The notes: generated by a model from the letters alone, not told the origin. Positions 1 through 5,622 are shown, numbered from the stretch's first letter. The stretch is DNA of 9,461 nt from Candidatus Ratteibacteria bacterium (GCA_028697565.1 JAQVEU010000023.1:1-9461), one strand, 5' to 3'. A program made the numbers and translations.

Positions 1-1
1 G

Positions 2-649
2 CTTCTTGCGTCCGGCAATGTGGATGCAATGGTGGCAGGGGCTGCTACTACCACAGCAAGTGTTATACAGGCAGCAGCCCTTACGGTAGGTTATGCCACC
101 GGCATCTCCACCCCTTCCAGTTTTTTTATTATGGAACTTCCTGATGGCAGGGTGCTTTTTTATGCTGACTGTGCGGTGAATATAGACCCTGATGCAAGAC
201 AGTTGGCAGAGATATCTGTCTCTACATCGCAGAGTTTCAAAAAGATATTAGGACAACAGGCAAAGACCGCACTTCTTTCATTCTCAACCAAAGGGTCTGC
301 ATCACATCCGTTTGTGGAGAAGGTTCAGCAGGCAACAATTCTTGCGAGAGAGATGGCAGGTGAGGATATGTATATAGATGGTGAGTTTCAAGGGGATACT
401 GCACTTGTTGAGGCAGTGGCAAAGAAAAAACTCAAGGAGCCATCCCCTGTTGCAGGACAGGCAAATGTCCTGATATTTCCTGACCTTGATGCAGGTAATA
501 TCGCATATAAACTCACGCAGTACCTTGCAGGTGCCTCTGCCTTTGGCCCAATACTTCAGGGATTTGCAAGACCAGTGAGTGACCTTTCAAGGGGAGCAAA
601 GGCAGAGGATATAGTGGTAATTACAGCCATAGTATGCTGTCTGGTGTAA
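2..649 (+). CDS. pta: Phosphate acetyltransferase (phosphotransacetylase), C-terminal part
   Basis: Pta interconverts acetyl-CoA plus phosphate with acetyl-phosphate plus CoA in the cytoplasm, and pairs with acetate kinase to make ATP from acetyl-CoA. The frame is open to the left edge, so the N-terminus lies outside the window; 215 residues are visible of a family that is usually about 330 for the short form. Visible family landmarks are LLASGNVDAMVAGA at the left edge, FADCAVNIDP-like text (YADCAVNIDPDA), a SFSTKGSASHP segment, DGEFQGDTAL, and the C-terminal block FPDLDAGNIAYKLTQYLAG followed by GPILQGFARPVSDLSRG. A GTG at position 20 is an internal Val codon, not the start. The stop is followed by a repeat array and then the GlmU-like gene. 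Acetate kinase lies three genes downstream, which supports the assignment. Identification is confident; the missing N-terminus leaves the domain form (short or long Pta) unknown. Confidence 0.95.
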   Translation, partial: LLASGNVDAMVAGAATTTASVIQAAALTVGYATGISTPSSFFIMELPDGRVLFYADCAVNIDPDARQLAEISVSTSQSFKKILGQQAKTALLSFSTKGSASHPFVEKVQQATILAREMAGEDMYIDGEFQGDTALVEAVAKKKLKEPSPVAGQANVLIFPDLDAGNIAYKLTQYLAGASAFGPILQGFARPVSDLSRGAKAEDIVVITAIVCCLV

Positions 650-661
650 GAGTAGTAAGTA

Positions 662-698
662 AGATTGAAAAATTGGCAGATTCACAGATTAGAAGATT
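662..698. repeat. Short AGATT direct repeat just before the heptad array
   Basis: The pentamer AGATT occurs at 662, 678, 686 and 694, so the steps are 16, 8 and 8 bp. The tract runs directly into the 7-bp-phased array that follows, so the non-coding gap after pta looks like two fused low-complexity arrays with different periods. It is short, and chance cannot be excluded. Confidence 0.4.
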
Positions 699-801
699 AC
701 TAATTACTGATCACTAATCACTGCTTTCTAATCACTGGTCACTGCTTTTTAATCACTAATCACTGCTTACTGGTCACTAATCACTGATCACTGCTTTTAA
801 T
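697..801 (+). repeat. Heptad-phased tandem array, consensus TCACTRR, 15 units
   Basis: Read in steps of 7 from 697, the units are TTACTAA, TTACTGA, TCACTAA, TCACTGC, TTTCTAA, TCACTGG, TCACTGC, TTTTTAA, TCACTAA, TCACTGC, TTACTGG, TCACTAA, TCACTGA, TCACTGC and TTTTAAT. TCACT starts at 711, 718, 732, 739, 753, 760, 774, 781 and 788, so every spacing is 7 or 14 with no indel. TCACTGC is mostly followed by a T-rich heptamer. The array holds no reverse-complement partner for its units, so it should not fold into a strong hairpin. It ends exactly where the ribosome binding site of the next gene begins. It resembles in kind the heptanucleotide STRR repeats known from heterocystous cyanobacteria, although the sequence differs. 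Its function is unknown. Confidence 0.9.
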
Positions 802-810
802 AGGAGGAGG
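802..810 (+). promoter_or_regulatory. Strong Shine-Dalgarno site of the GlmU-like gene
   Basis: AGGAGGAGG lies 1 nt before the ATG at 812; its first GGAGG core leaves a 4-nt spacing. It abuts the last heptad of the repeat array and fixes the start of the next gene. Confidence 0.8.
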
Positions 811-811
811 G

Positions 812-2074
812 ATGAAGATACTAATCTATGAGGATGAAAAGTGGAAAGCCCTTTTGCCACTTACCTTTATCAAGTGTGTGTTTGATATCAGATGTGGATA
901 TGGCCATCTTATTGATAGGATTATGGCTGTCCTGCCAGATGGAGAAAAAGGACTCTGGGTGCGTGACTATATAAAAGAACTTACAGCAAAAAAATATAAC
1001 CTTCCTGTCAATGATAGTTCTTTTTTTGGTGATGATATGCTTATTGTAAATGGAAGGTGGTTGCCATCATTAGATGAAAAGATAGCCCTTACAGAAGAAA
1101 CGGTTGTAATGTCTCAAGGTGATATTATATACGGGCTGGCTAAAAAGGAGACAGTTGGCAAGCTCTGGAACGGTGATATGGCAAAGTTTCTTAGTGATGT
1201 TAAGGATAATGTCAGGACAGAGGAGAAAGAGACAAGGTGTATAAATTATCCCTGGGACCTTATTGTCTACAATCCTGATATATTAAGAGAGGACTTTAAA
1301 AGGTATGGGGAAAAAGGAGTAAAGGGAAATGTTCACTCTATGGCGGCTATAGTCGGGGATAAAGAGGCAGTGTATATTGCAGAAGGGTCATATGTCCATC
1401 CCTTTGTTGTTATTGATACCACAAATGGCCCTGTGTATATAGACAGGGGTGCAGAGATATTTCCTTCAGCACGGATAGAAGGTCCCTGTTATGTAGGTGT
1501 AGATACCCAGATTATGCCAGGTGCAAATATCAGAGAAGGCAACAGTTTTGGTGATGTCTGCAGGGTAGGTGGAGAGGTTGAGGAGTCCATATTCTATTCC
1601 TATTCCAATAAGTACCATGATGGTTTTATAGGACACAGTTATATAGGGGAGTTTGTTAATTTGGGGGCACTGACAACCAACAGTGACCTGAAAAATGACT
1701 ACAGCAATGTCTCTGTCTATCTTAATGGTATGCCTAAGGACACAGGATGTCTGAAGGTGGGCTCTTTTATCGGGGACCATACAAAGACAAGCATAGGGAC
1801 ACTATTCAATACAGGGACTATTGCAGTGCTTATGTGTAATATAACAGCAGGAGGGATACTGCCCAAGTATTTTCCTTCATTTACATGGTATGTCAACAAC
1901 AAGTTTATGAAGGGATATGGACTTGATATGATGATTAATACAGCAAAGACCGTAATGGGAAGAAGGAAGAGGCAGTGGCTAAAAGAAGAAGAGGATGCAA
2001 TAAGGACTGTATATGAGATGACAGATGAAGAAAGGAAGGAAGCAATAAGGAAAAGCAGGAAAACAAGTAGATAG
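812..2074 (+). CDS. GlmU-like sugar-phosphate nucleotidyltransferase / acyltransferase (NTP_transf_4 type)
   Basis: The 420-residue protein matches the alternative GlmU-like family (Pfam NTP_transf_4 plus a left-handed beta helix). Members are proposed to make UDP-N-acetylglucosamine or a related nucleotide sugar in the cytoplasm, using a sugar phosphate, UTP or another NTP, and acetyl-CoA. The N-terminal domain (about residues 1-165) carries LLPLTFIKCVFDIRCG (14-29) in place of the classic GlmU GxGTRM loop, and YPWDLIVYN (146-154). The C-terminal hexapeptide-repeat domain (about 185-360) contains the family signature SNKYHDGFIGHSYIGEF (265-281) then NLGALTTNSDLKNDY (283-297). A charged tail (about 385-420) follows. 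The start is set by AGGAGGAGG. The gene ends 10 nt before the acp gene, whose SD overlaps this stop. Family assignment is firm; the exact sugar and acyl group are not shown by the sequence. Confidence 0.85.
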   Translation: MKILIYEDEKWKALLPLTFIKCVFDIRCGYGHLIDRIMAVLPDGEKGLWVRDYIKELTAKKYNLPVNDSSFFGDDMLIVNGRWLPSLDEKIALTEETVVMSQGDIIYGLAKKETVGKLWNGDMAKFLSDVKDNVRTEEKETRCINYPWDLIVYNPDILREDFKRYGEKGVKGNVHSMAAIVGDKEAVYIAEGSYVHPFVVIDTTNGPVYIDRGAEIFPSARIEGPCYVGVDTQIMPGANIREGNSFGDVCRVGGEVEESIFYSYSNKYHDGFIGHSYIGEFVNLGALTTNSDLKNDYSNVSVYLNGMPKDTGCLKVGSFIGDHTKTSIGTLFNTGTIAVLMCNITAGGILPKYFPSFTWYVNNKFMKGYGLDMMINTAKTVMGRRKRQWLKEEEDAIRTVYEMTDEERKEAIRKSRKTSR

Positions 2075-2084
2075 GGAGGGATAA

Positions 2085-2339
2085 ATGGACCAGAAGGAGA
2101 TAGAGGCAAGGGTAAAGAAGGTAATTACAGAGGTTCTTGGTGTGGATGAGGGAAAGATTACCACTGAAAGCAGGTTTGTTGAAGACCTTGGTGCAGAAAG
2201 CGTTCAGAGTTTAGAACTTGTGGCAGCATTTGAGGATGAGTTTGACATAGAGATGGAAGAGGATGCAGCACTTCAGGTAAAGACAGTAGGCAAGGCGATT
2301 GAGTTTATACAGAGGCATCTGGAAGAGGGGAAAGAATGA
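2085..2339 (+). CDS. Acyl carrier protein
   Basis: This 84-residue acidic protein has the length and helix layout of a free-standing acyl carrier protein, which carries acyl groups on a 4'-phosphopantetheine arm. The arm would attach to Ser39 in DLGAESVQSLELV (34-46). The usual motif is DSL; here it is ESV, so both residues flanking the serine are conservatively changed. The following EDEFDIEM (50-57) is the conserved acidic helix II-III region. GGGAGGG just before the ATG is a good SD, and it overlaps the stop of the GlmU-like gene. The 3' end overlaps the ackA start as ATGA. No fatty-acid synthesis genes (fabD, fabG, fabF) or plsX are adjacent, so this may be a second, specialised carrier rather than the housekeeping AcpP. 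An aminoacyl or specialised acyl carrier is equally possible. Confidence 0.88.
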   Translation: MDQKEIEARVKKVITEVLGVDEGKITTESRFVEDLGAESVQSLELVAAFEDEFDIEMEEDAALQVKTVGKAIEFIQRHLEEGKE

Positions 2340-3535
2340 AAGTACTTGTAATAAACTGCGGTAGTTCCTCAGTCAAATTCAAGGTTTTTGAGATGCCAGA
2401 GGAGGTCCTTGTTGCTGAGGGTAATGTGGAGAAGTTAGGGGAAGAGACAGGACTTTTTTCATACACAAAAGGGACACAACAGTTGTTTTACAGGAGGCCT
2501 GTGGATGTCAAGACACACAGCGAGGCACTTTCCCTTATTGCAAAAACACTCGTGGATGAAAAGGAAGGTATTATAAAAGATGTAAAAGAGATAAGAGGTG
2601 TAGGACACAGGGTTGTCCATGGAGGCGAGGGATTTGACAGGAGTGTTGTTTTGACAGAGGAGGTTATAAAGAAGATAGAGGAGTATCAGTCCCTTGCGCC
2701 ACTTCATAATCCACATAACCTTTCAGGCATCAGGGCTGGAGTGAAACTTTTTCCTGAAAGTTTACAGGTTGCTTCATTTGATACTGCCTTCCATACCACA
2801 ATACCACCTGTTGCCTATCTCTATGCCATACCTTATGAGTTCTATGAGAAGCACAGGATAAGAAGGTACGGATTCCACGGAACATCCCACAGGTATGTGG
2901 CACGTCGTGCTGCTGAACTTATGGACAAAGGAAAGTATGATGTAAATGTTATTACCTGCCACCTTGGTAATGGCTGCAGTATCACAGCAGTAAGGAACGG
3001 GCTCTCGGTTGATACGAGTATGGGACTTACACCACTTGAAGGGCTTGTGATGGGAACCAGGTCAGGGGATATAGACCCTGGTGTGATATTTCACCTTATG
3101 GATGCATTGGGACTGAGTGCAAAAGAGGTGAATGACATCCTGAACAAGAAAAGCGGGCTTCTTGGGATATCAGGTGTCTCAAATGACTTCAGGAATCTTC
3201 TTGAAAAGATGGAAGAGGACAGGGTTGCCCTTGCAATAGATGTTTATAGTTACAGAATAAAAAAGTATATTGGTGCATACATAGCAGTGTTAGGAAGGGT
3301 GGATGCCATTATATTTACAGGTGGTGCAGGAGAGAAGACACCTGAGGTGCGGGAAAGGGCGCTTTCCGGACTTGAAAACTTTGGTATAGTCCTGGACAAC
3401 GAGAAAAACTATAAAAACTTTGCAAAGGAAGAGGAGATAAGTACTGAGAATTCCAAGGTGAAGGTCTTTGTGATACCCACCAATGAAGAACTACGGATTG
3501 CCTTTGACACCTACCAGATGGCAGTTCAAAAGTAA
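2336..3535 (+). CDS. ackA: Acetate kinase
   Basis: AckA transfers phosphate between acetyl-phosphate and ADP, giving acetate and ATP in the cytoplasm; it is the partner of Pta upstream. At 399 residues it has normal length. Landmarks in order are VINCGSSSVKF (5-15) with Asn7, HRVVHGGE (91-98) with Arg92, APLHNPHN (121-128), FDTAFH (148-153) with catalytic Asp149, RRYGFHGTSHRY (176-187) with His181, CHLGNG (208-213), MGTRSGDIDPG (239-249) with Arg242, FTGGAGE (327-333) and PTNEE (381-385) with the Mg-binding Glu385. All catalytic positions known from the Methanosarcina enzyme are present, most shifted by one. The start overlaps the acp stop (ATGA) with a GAGGGG SD inside acp, so the two are probably translationally coupled. 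Butyrate or propionate kinase is less likely given the pta partner. Confidence 0.96.
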   Translation: MKVLVINCGSSSVKFKVFEMPEEVLVAEGNVEKLGEETGLFSYTKGTQQLFYRRPVDVKTHSEALSLIAKTLVDEKEGIIKDVKEIRGVGHRVVHGGEGFDRSVVLTEEVIKKIEEYQSLAPLHNPHNLSGIRAGVKLFPESLQVASFDTAFHTTIPPVAYLYAIPYEFYEKHRIRRYGFHGTSHRYVARRAAELMDKGKYDVNVITCHLGNGCSITAVRNGLSVDTSMGLTPLEGLVMGTRSGDIDPGVIFHLMDALGLSAKEVNDILNKKSGLLGISGVSNDFRNLLEKMEEDRVALAIDVYSYRIKKYIGAYIAVLGRVDAIIFTGGAGEKTPEVRERALSGLENFGIVLDNEKNYKNFAKEEEISTENSKVKVFVIPTNEELRIAFDTYQMAVQK

Positions 3536-3569
3536 AAAATGCAAGACATCAGCAAGTATTTACCAGTCC

Positions 3570-4184
3570 TTATGTCGTGAGAACCTTTACTTCTGCATTT
3601 TTTACAAAAGAGGCAAATCTTTCAGCATCTTTTTTGTTACCTACAATTTCTCCATAGTGTATTGGTATAGCAACCTTTACATTCATATTATTGACTGCTT
3701 CTCCTGCTTCTTCTGCATCCATTGTATATGTTCCACCAATAGGCAGAAGAACAATATCAACATTAAGGCATTTCATTTCAGGTATAAAGTCAGTATCTCC
3801 TGTAACATATATTGAACCATCACTAAATTGTATTATATATCCAACCCAATTATTACTTTTCGGATGGAAATTTTTATTTATATTATATGCAGGGACACCT
3901 TTTATTTTCACAAATGGTAGTTCAATTTCCTCCTGTGGCTTTATCTTTTTTGTGTTTCCTTTTATTTTTTCAATTACATCAGGAGGTCCTATAATAATTG
4001 TTTCTTCTTTTCTTATTTTATCTATATCTTCAGGGCTGTAGTGGTCATAATGAGGATGTGTTATTAAAACTACATCTGCCTTTGGTTCACTTATCTTTAT
4101 TTTCCATGGGTCAATATAGATATACCTACCTTCTTTTTCTATTAAAACAGATGAGTGTCCTAACCATTTTATATTTTCAAGCAT
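3570..4184 (-). CDS. Metallo-beta-lactamase-fold metal-dependent hydrolase
   Basis: This 204-residue single-domain protein has the MBL fold and probably binds two metal ions to hydrolyse a small cytosolic substrate; there is no signal peptide. Motifs are HPHYDHYS (43-50, giving His43, His45, Asp47 and His48), a likely ligand His107 in NFHPK, TGDTDF (128-133, Asp130) and IPIHYGE (173-179, His176). The size and the GDTD and PIHYG motifs resemble the UPF0173 / UlaG-like group, whose substrates are mostly unknown. AAGGAG lies 8 nt upstream of the ATG. The gene is visibly richer in A/T and AAA/ATA codons than its neighbours, which suggests it may have been acquired separately. It converges on ackA with only 34 bp between the stops and no clear terminator hairpin there. 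It lies 77 bp downstream of the RNase HII-like gene. Confidence 0.85.
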   Translation of the reverse strand: MLENIKWLGHSSVLIEKEGRYIYIDPWKIKISEPKADVVLITHPHYDHYSPEDIDKIRKEETIIIGPPDVIEKIKGNTKKIKPQEEIELPFVKIKGVPAYNINKNFHPKSNNWVGYIIQFSDGSIYVTGDTDFIPEMKCLNVDIVLLPIGGTYTMDAEEAGEAVNNMNVKVAIPIHYGEIVGNKKDAERFASFVKNAEVKVLTT

Positions 4185-4233
4185 CTCTATCTCCTTCTGG
4201 TTTACAGGGTTCTGCCAGAGTTATCTATATTTT

Positions 4234-4264
4234 ATTATACCTTATCTTTTAGATATGTTGTCTA
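4234..4264 (-). promoter_or_regulatory. Likely sigma-70 promoter of the MBL-fold hydrolase gene
   Basis: On the minus strand a perfect -10 TATAAT (4234-4239) is preceded, after a somewhat long 19-bp spacer, by TAGACA (4259-4264), which matches TTGACA at 5 of 6 positions. The -35 element includes the TAG stop codon of the RNase HII-like gene. Transcription would start near 4227, giving a leader of about 42 nt. The long spacer lowers confidence. Confidence 0.45.
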
Positions 4265-5149
4265 TCTACGGCGGAAAATACATTCAGAAGGGATATCTCC
4301 AAAAGAGGTGTTTGCAATGTATGACATTGTCTTGCTGTCATAATAGCCAGAGATATCCTCTGATATGCCAAGTGTTTTTTTAATCACTGTCATAAACAAC
4401 TCTCTGATGTATTTACCTGCAAGGGATGAAAGTGCAGCAGAAAAAAATCTGTCCTCCACATCTGTGTAAAAGCCCAGTGTAAAAACCTCATTATCTCCTT
4501 CCATCCTGTATAAAGAGGCGTCTTTCTTTTCTTCAATTGTTACGCACTTATAGTCAGGGATATAATAACACAGATATTTCCTATAAAACTTAAGTCCTCC
4601 CACCCTGCCTGCATATACAGAAAGCAGGTCTTTGTTGTGTATGCCCTTTATAATTTCACAGAAGGCAGAAAGGTCAAGCAGGAACTTGTGGTTGCCTTTT
4701 TCTGTGAACCCATTGATTCTCCTCGGGCATAGAGCAACGGACTCTATCCCTTCTATCTCCATCCCCTTTCTATTCATCCACTTCAGAAATTGCTCATACC
4801 TTCTCTTTCTTCCTTCAACACCAGACCATATAAACTCCTGAGGGATATTGTCCGTACAGATATTCAGTCCTGAAAGGCACCCGTATCCTTTACAGAAAGT
4901 GGCAAGTATCTCCGCCGGCGATGATGGCTCTCTCCCTTCACAGAGGTAAAAAAGGGATGCTGCCACCTCTTCTAATTGAGAAAACTTTTCTGTATTTCTG
5001 GAGAAAAACTTCTTACTGTCAGAGATATCGTCAAACCATACCTCTTGTTCACCTTGCCTCAATAAGACACCTGTAATGACAAGCGGTCCCATTAGAGGGC
5101 CAAGTCCGTTTTCATCTATACCCAACACCCTGTTTTTGTAGATATTCAC
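4262..5149 (-). CDS. RNase HII-like protein, divergent family with an altered catalytic residue
   Basis: With a GTG start at 5149 the product is 295 residues. The N-terminus LGIDENGLGPLMGPLVITG (9-27) matches the RNase HII signature GIDEAGRGPLAGPV, including Asp12 and Glu13, and ISDSKKF (42-48) matches NDSKK. Residues about 65-165 form a long insert absent from standard RNase HII (about 200 residues). The C-terminal block TDVEDRFFSAALSSLAGKY (229-247) aligns with E. coli GDSRVPEISAASILAK, keeping the fourth aspartate as Asp230. The third aspartate should lie in the segment VYAGRVGGLKFY (178-189); the aligned residue is Gly181. By recall, planctomycete RNase HII-like proteins have VDRxGGRxxY here and a GY-D-RF-type C-terminal motif, matched here by GYYDSKTM. 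RNase HII removes ribonucleotides from DNA; whether this protein does so is open. An in-frame TTG at 5173 is the alternative start. Confidence 0.65.
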   Translation of the reverse strand: MNIYKNRVLGIDENGLGPLMGPLVITGVLLRQGEQEVWFDDISDSKKFFSRNTEKFSQLEEVAASLFYLCEGREPSSPAEILATFCKGYGCLSGLNICTDNIPQEFIWSGVEGRKRRYEQFLKWMNRKGMEIEGIESVALCPRRINGFTEKGNHKFLLDLSAFCEIIKGIHNKDLLSVYAGRVGGLKFYRKYLCYYIPDYKCVTIEEKKDASLYRMEGDNEVFTLGFYTDVEDRFFSAALSSLAGKYIRELFMTVIKKTLGISEDISGYYDSKTMSYIANTSFGDIPSECIFRRR

Positions 5150-5151
5150 TG

Positions 5152-5158
5152 CACCCCC
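5152..5158 (-). promoter_or_regulatory. Shine-Dalgarno site favouring the GTG start of the RNase HII-like gene
   Basis: On the minus strand GGGGGTG matches the ideal GGAGGTG at 6 of 7 positions and its GGGGG core sits 4 nt before the GTG at 5149. The in-frame TTG at 5173 has no SD at normal spacing and would place part of a heptad repeat inside the coding region, so the GTG is preferred. Confidence 0.5.
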
Positions 5159-5165
5159 GTGAATT

Positions 5166-5193
5166 AAACTCAAAATCTCAAACTCAAAAACTT
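5166..5193. repeat. Heptad-phased array of AAACTCA-like units, 4 units
   Basis: In steps of 7 the top strand reads AAACTCA, AAATCTC, AAACTCA, AAAACTT. On the minus strand it lies 16 nt upstream of the GTG start of the RNase HII-like gene, much as the TCACTRR array lies upstream of the GlmU-like gene. Confidence 0.65.
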
Positions 5194-5195
5194 CC

Positions 5196-5236
5196 CCCCT
5201 ACCAAACTTCCTCTAACTCCCCCTTATCAGGGGGAG
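5196..5236. repeat. 41-bp direct repeat, copy 1
   Basis: This copy is identical base for base to 5441-5481. It begins CCCCTACCAAACTTCC and ends with a palindrome: CTCCCCC (5217-5223), loop TTATCA, GGGGGAG (5230-5236). Perfect identity over 41 bp suggests a mobile or recently duplicated element. Confidence 0.9.
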
Positions 5237-5243
5237 AATCTTC

Positions 5244-5292
5244 ATCCTCTCCCTTTGTTCTCTTGTTTCCCCTCCCTCAGAGGGGAGAGGAT
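5244..5292. repeat. Inverted repeat with 10-bp arms
   Basis: ATCCTCTCCC (5244-5253) pairs perfectly with GGGAGAGGAT (5283-5292) across 29 bases. A smaller inner hairpin, CCCCT (5269-5273) with AGGGG (5281-5285), overlaps the right arm, so two alternative foldings are possible. Confidence 0.65.
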
Positions 5293-5343
5293 AAAAGGGA
5301 AGGGTGAAAACTTTTCCTATACTCTCCACCCCTACCTATAAAT

Positions 5344-5378
5344 AAACTCTAAATCCAAAACACTAAACCTAAAAATCC
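5344..5378. repeat. Heptad-phased array of AAACNCT-like units, 5 units
   Basis: In steps of 7 the top strand reads AAACTCT, AAATCCA, AAACACT, AAACCTA, AAAATCC. The AAA start recurs every 7 bp without an indel, although the rest of each unit is degenerate. The units are related to the array at 5166-5193. Confidence 0.6.
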
Positions 5379-5400
5379 CCTCTAACCACCCCCACCTATA

Positions 5401-5424
5401 TCCTCCCCCCTTGTATGGGGAGGA
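5401..5424. repeat. Palindrome with 8-bp arms
   Basis: TCCTCCCC (5401-5408) pairs perfectly with GGGGAGGA (5417-5424) across an 8-base loop. It belongs to the group of pyrimidine-arm/purine-arm palindromes in this tract. No T-run follows, so it is not a standard terminator. Confidence 0.6.
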
Positions 5425-5440
5425 ATTGAAGGGGACTCCA

Positions 5441-5481
5441 CCCCTACCAAACTTCCTCTAACTCCCCCTTATCAGGGGGAG
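5441..5481. repeat. 41-bp direct repeat, copy 2
   Basis: This copy is identical to 5196-5236 and starts 245 bp away from it in the same orientation. Its palindrome is CTCCCCC (5462-5468), TTATCA, GGGGGAG (5475-5481). The preceding CTCCA at 5436-5440 differs from the sequence before copy 1, so the repeat ends sharply. Confidence 0.9.
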
Positions 5482-5499
5482 TAGTCAAATCTCCCCTCA

Positions 5500-5520
5500 C
5501 CCCTCTTTACAAAAGAGGGG
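5500..5520. repeat. Perfect 9-bp-stem palindrome with 3-base loop
   Basis: CCCCTCTTT (5500-5508), loop ACA, AAAGAGGGG (5512-5520). It has the same 9-3-9 design as the palindromes at 5536-5556 and 5602-5622. Confidence 0.7.
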
Positions 5521-5535
5521 AATTTAAAAGATACT

Positions 5536-5556
5536 CCCCCCTTTAATAAAGGGGGG
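5536..5556. repeat. Perfect 9-bp-stem palindrome with 3-base loop, followed by TTTT
   Basis: CCCCCCTTT (5536-5544), loop AAT, AAAGGGGGG (5548-5556). TTTT follows on the plus strand, but no plus-strand gene lies just upstream. On the minus strand, downstream of the permease gene, the T-run is broken (AGTATCTTTT). It may end the minus-strand operon weakly, but it is better explained as a member of the 9-3-9 palindrome family. Confidence 0.65.
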
Positions 5557-5601
5557 TTTTCTCCTTTCCTTTTTAAGGGAATGTAGGGATGGATTTCTTC
5601 T

Positions 5602-5622
5602 CCTTCCTTTTGTAAAGGAAGG
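5602..5622. repeat. Perfect 9-bp-stem palindrome with 3-base loop
   Basis: CCTTCCTTT (5602-5610), loop TGT, AAAGGAAGG (5614-5622). The tail TTAGGATGGATGTC that follows resembles TAGGGATGGATTTC at 5584-5597, which follows a degenerate CCTT..AAGG hairpin, so two copies of a hairpin-plus-tail unit appear in tandem. It is the structured element nearest to the permease stop on the minus strand, but it lacks a T-run. Confidence 0.65.

Noticed and set aside
665..694. Promoter starting with TTGAAA before the GlmU-like gene
   Set aside because: The position 17-18 bp downstream holds ATTAGA or TTAGAA, which is too far from TATAAT.
697..801. CRISPR array
   Set aside because: Units are 7 bp with no spacers and no cas genes are present.
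1717..2109. Antisense open frame on the minus strand, 130 codons
   Set aside because: It lies wholly opposite the GlmU-like gene and its product is a low-complexity Ser/Leu/Ile text typical of the reverse of an A/G-rich coding strand; no SD and no recognisable family.
3536..3569. Shared terminator between the convergent ackA and MBL-fold genes
   Set aside because: No stem of useful length followed by a T-run can be found in the 34-bp gap.
5150..5173. TTG start at 5173 giving an eight-residue longer RNase HII-like protein
   Set aside because: No SD at useful spacing, and it would place part of the heptad array in the coding region; the GTG at 5149 has GGGGGTG upstream and gives a normal family N-terminus.
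5536..5560. Rho-independent terminator (C6T3 / A3G6 stem with TTTT)
   Set aside because: The T-run follows on the plus strand, where no gene ends nearby; on the minus strand the run is interrupted. The same 9-3-9 geometry in neighbouring palindromes favours a repeat family.
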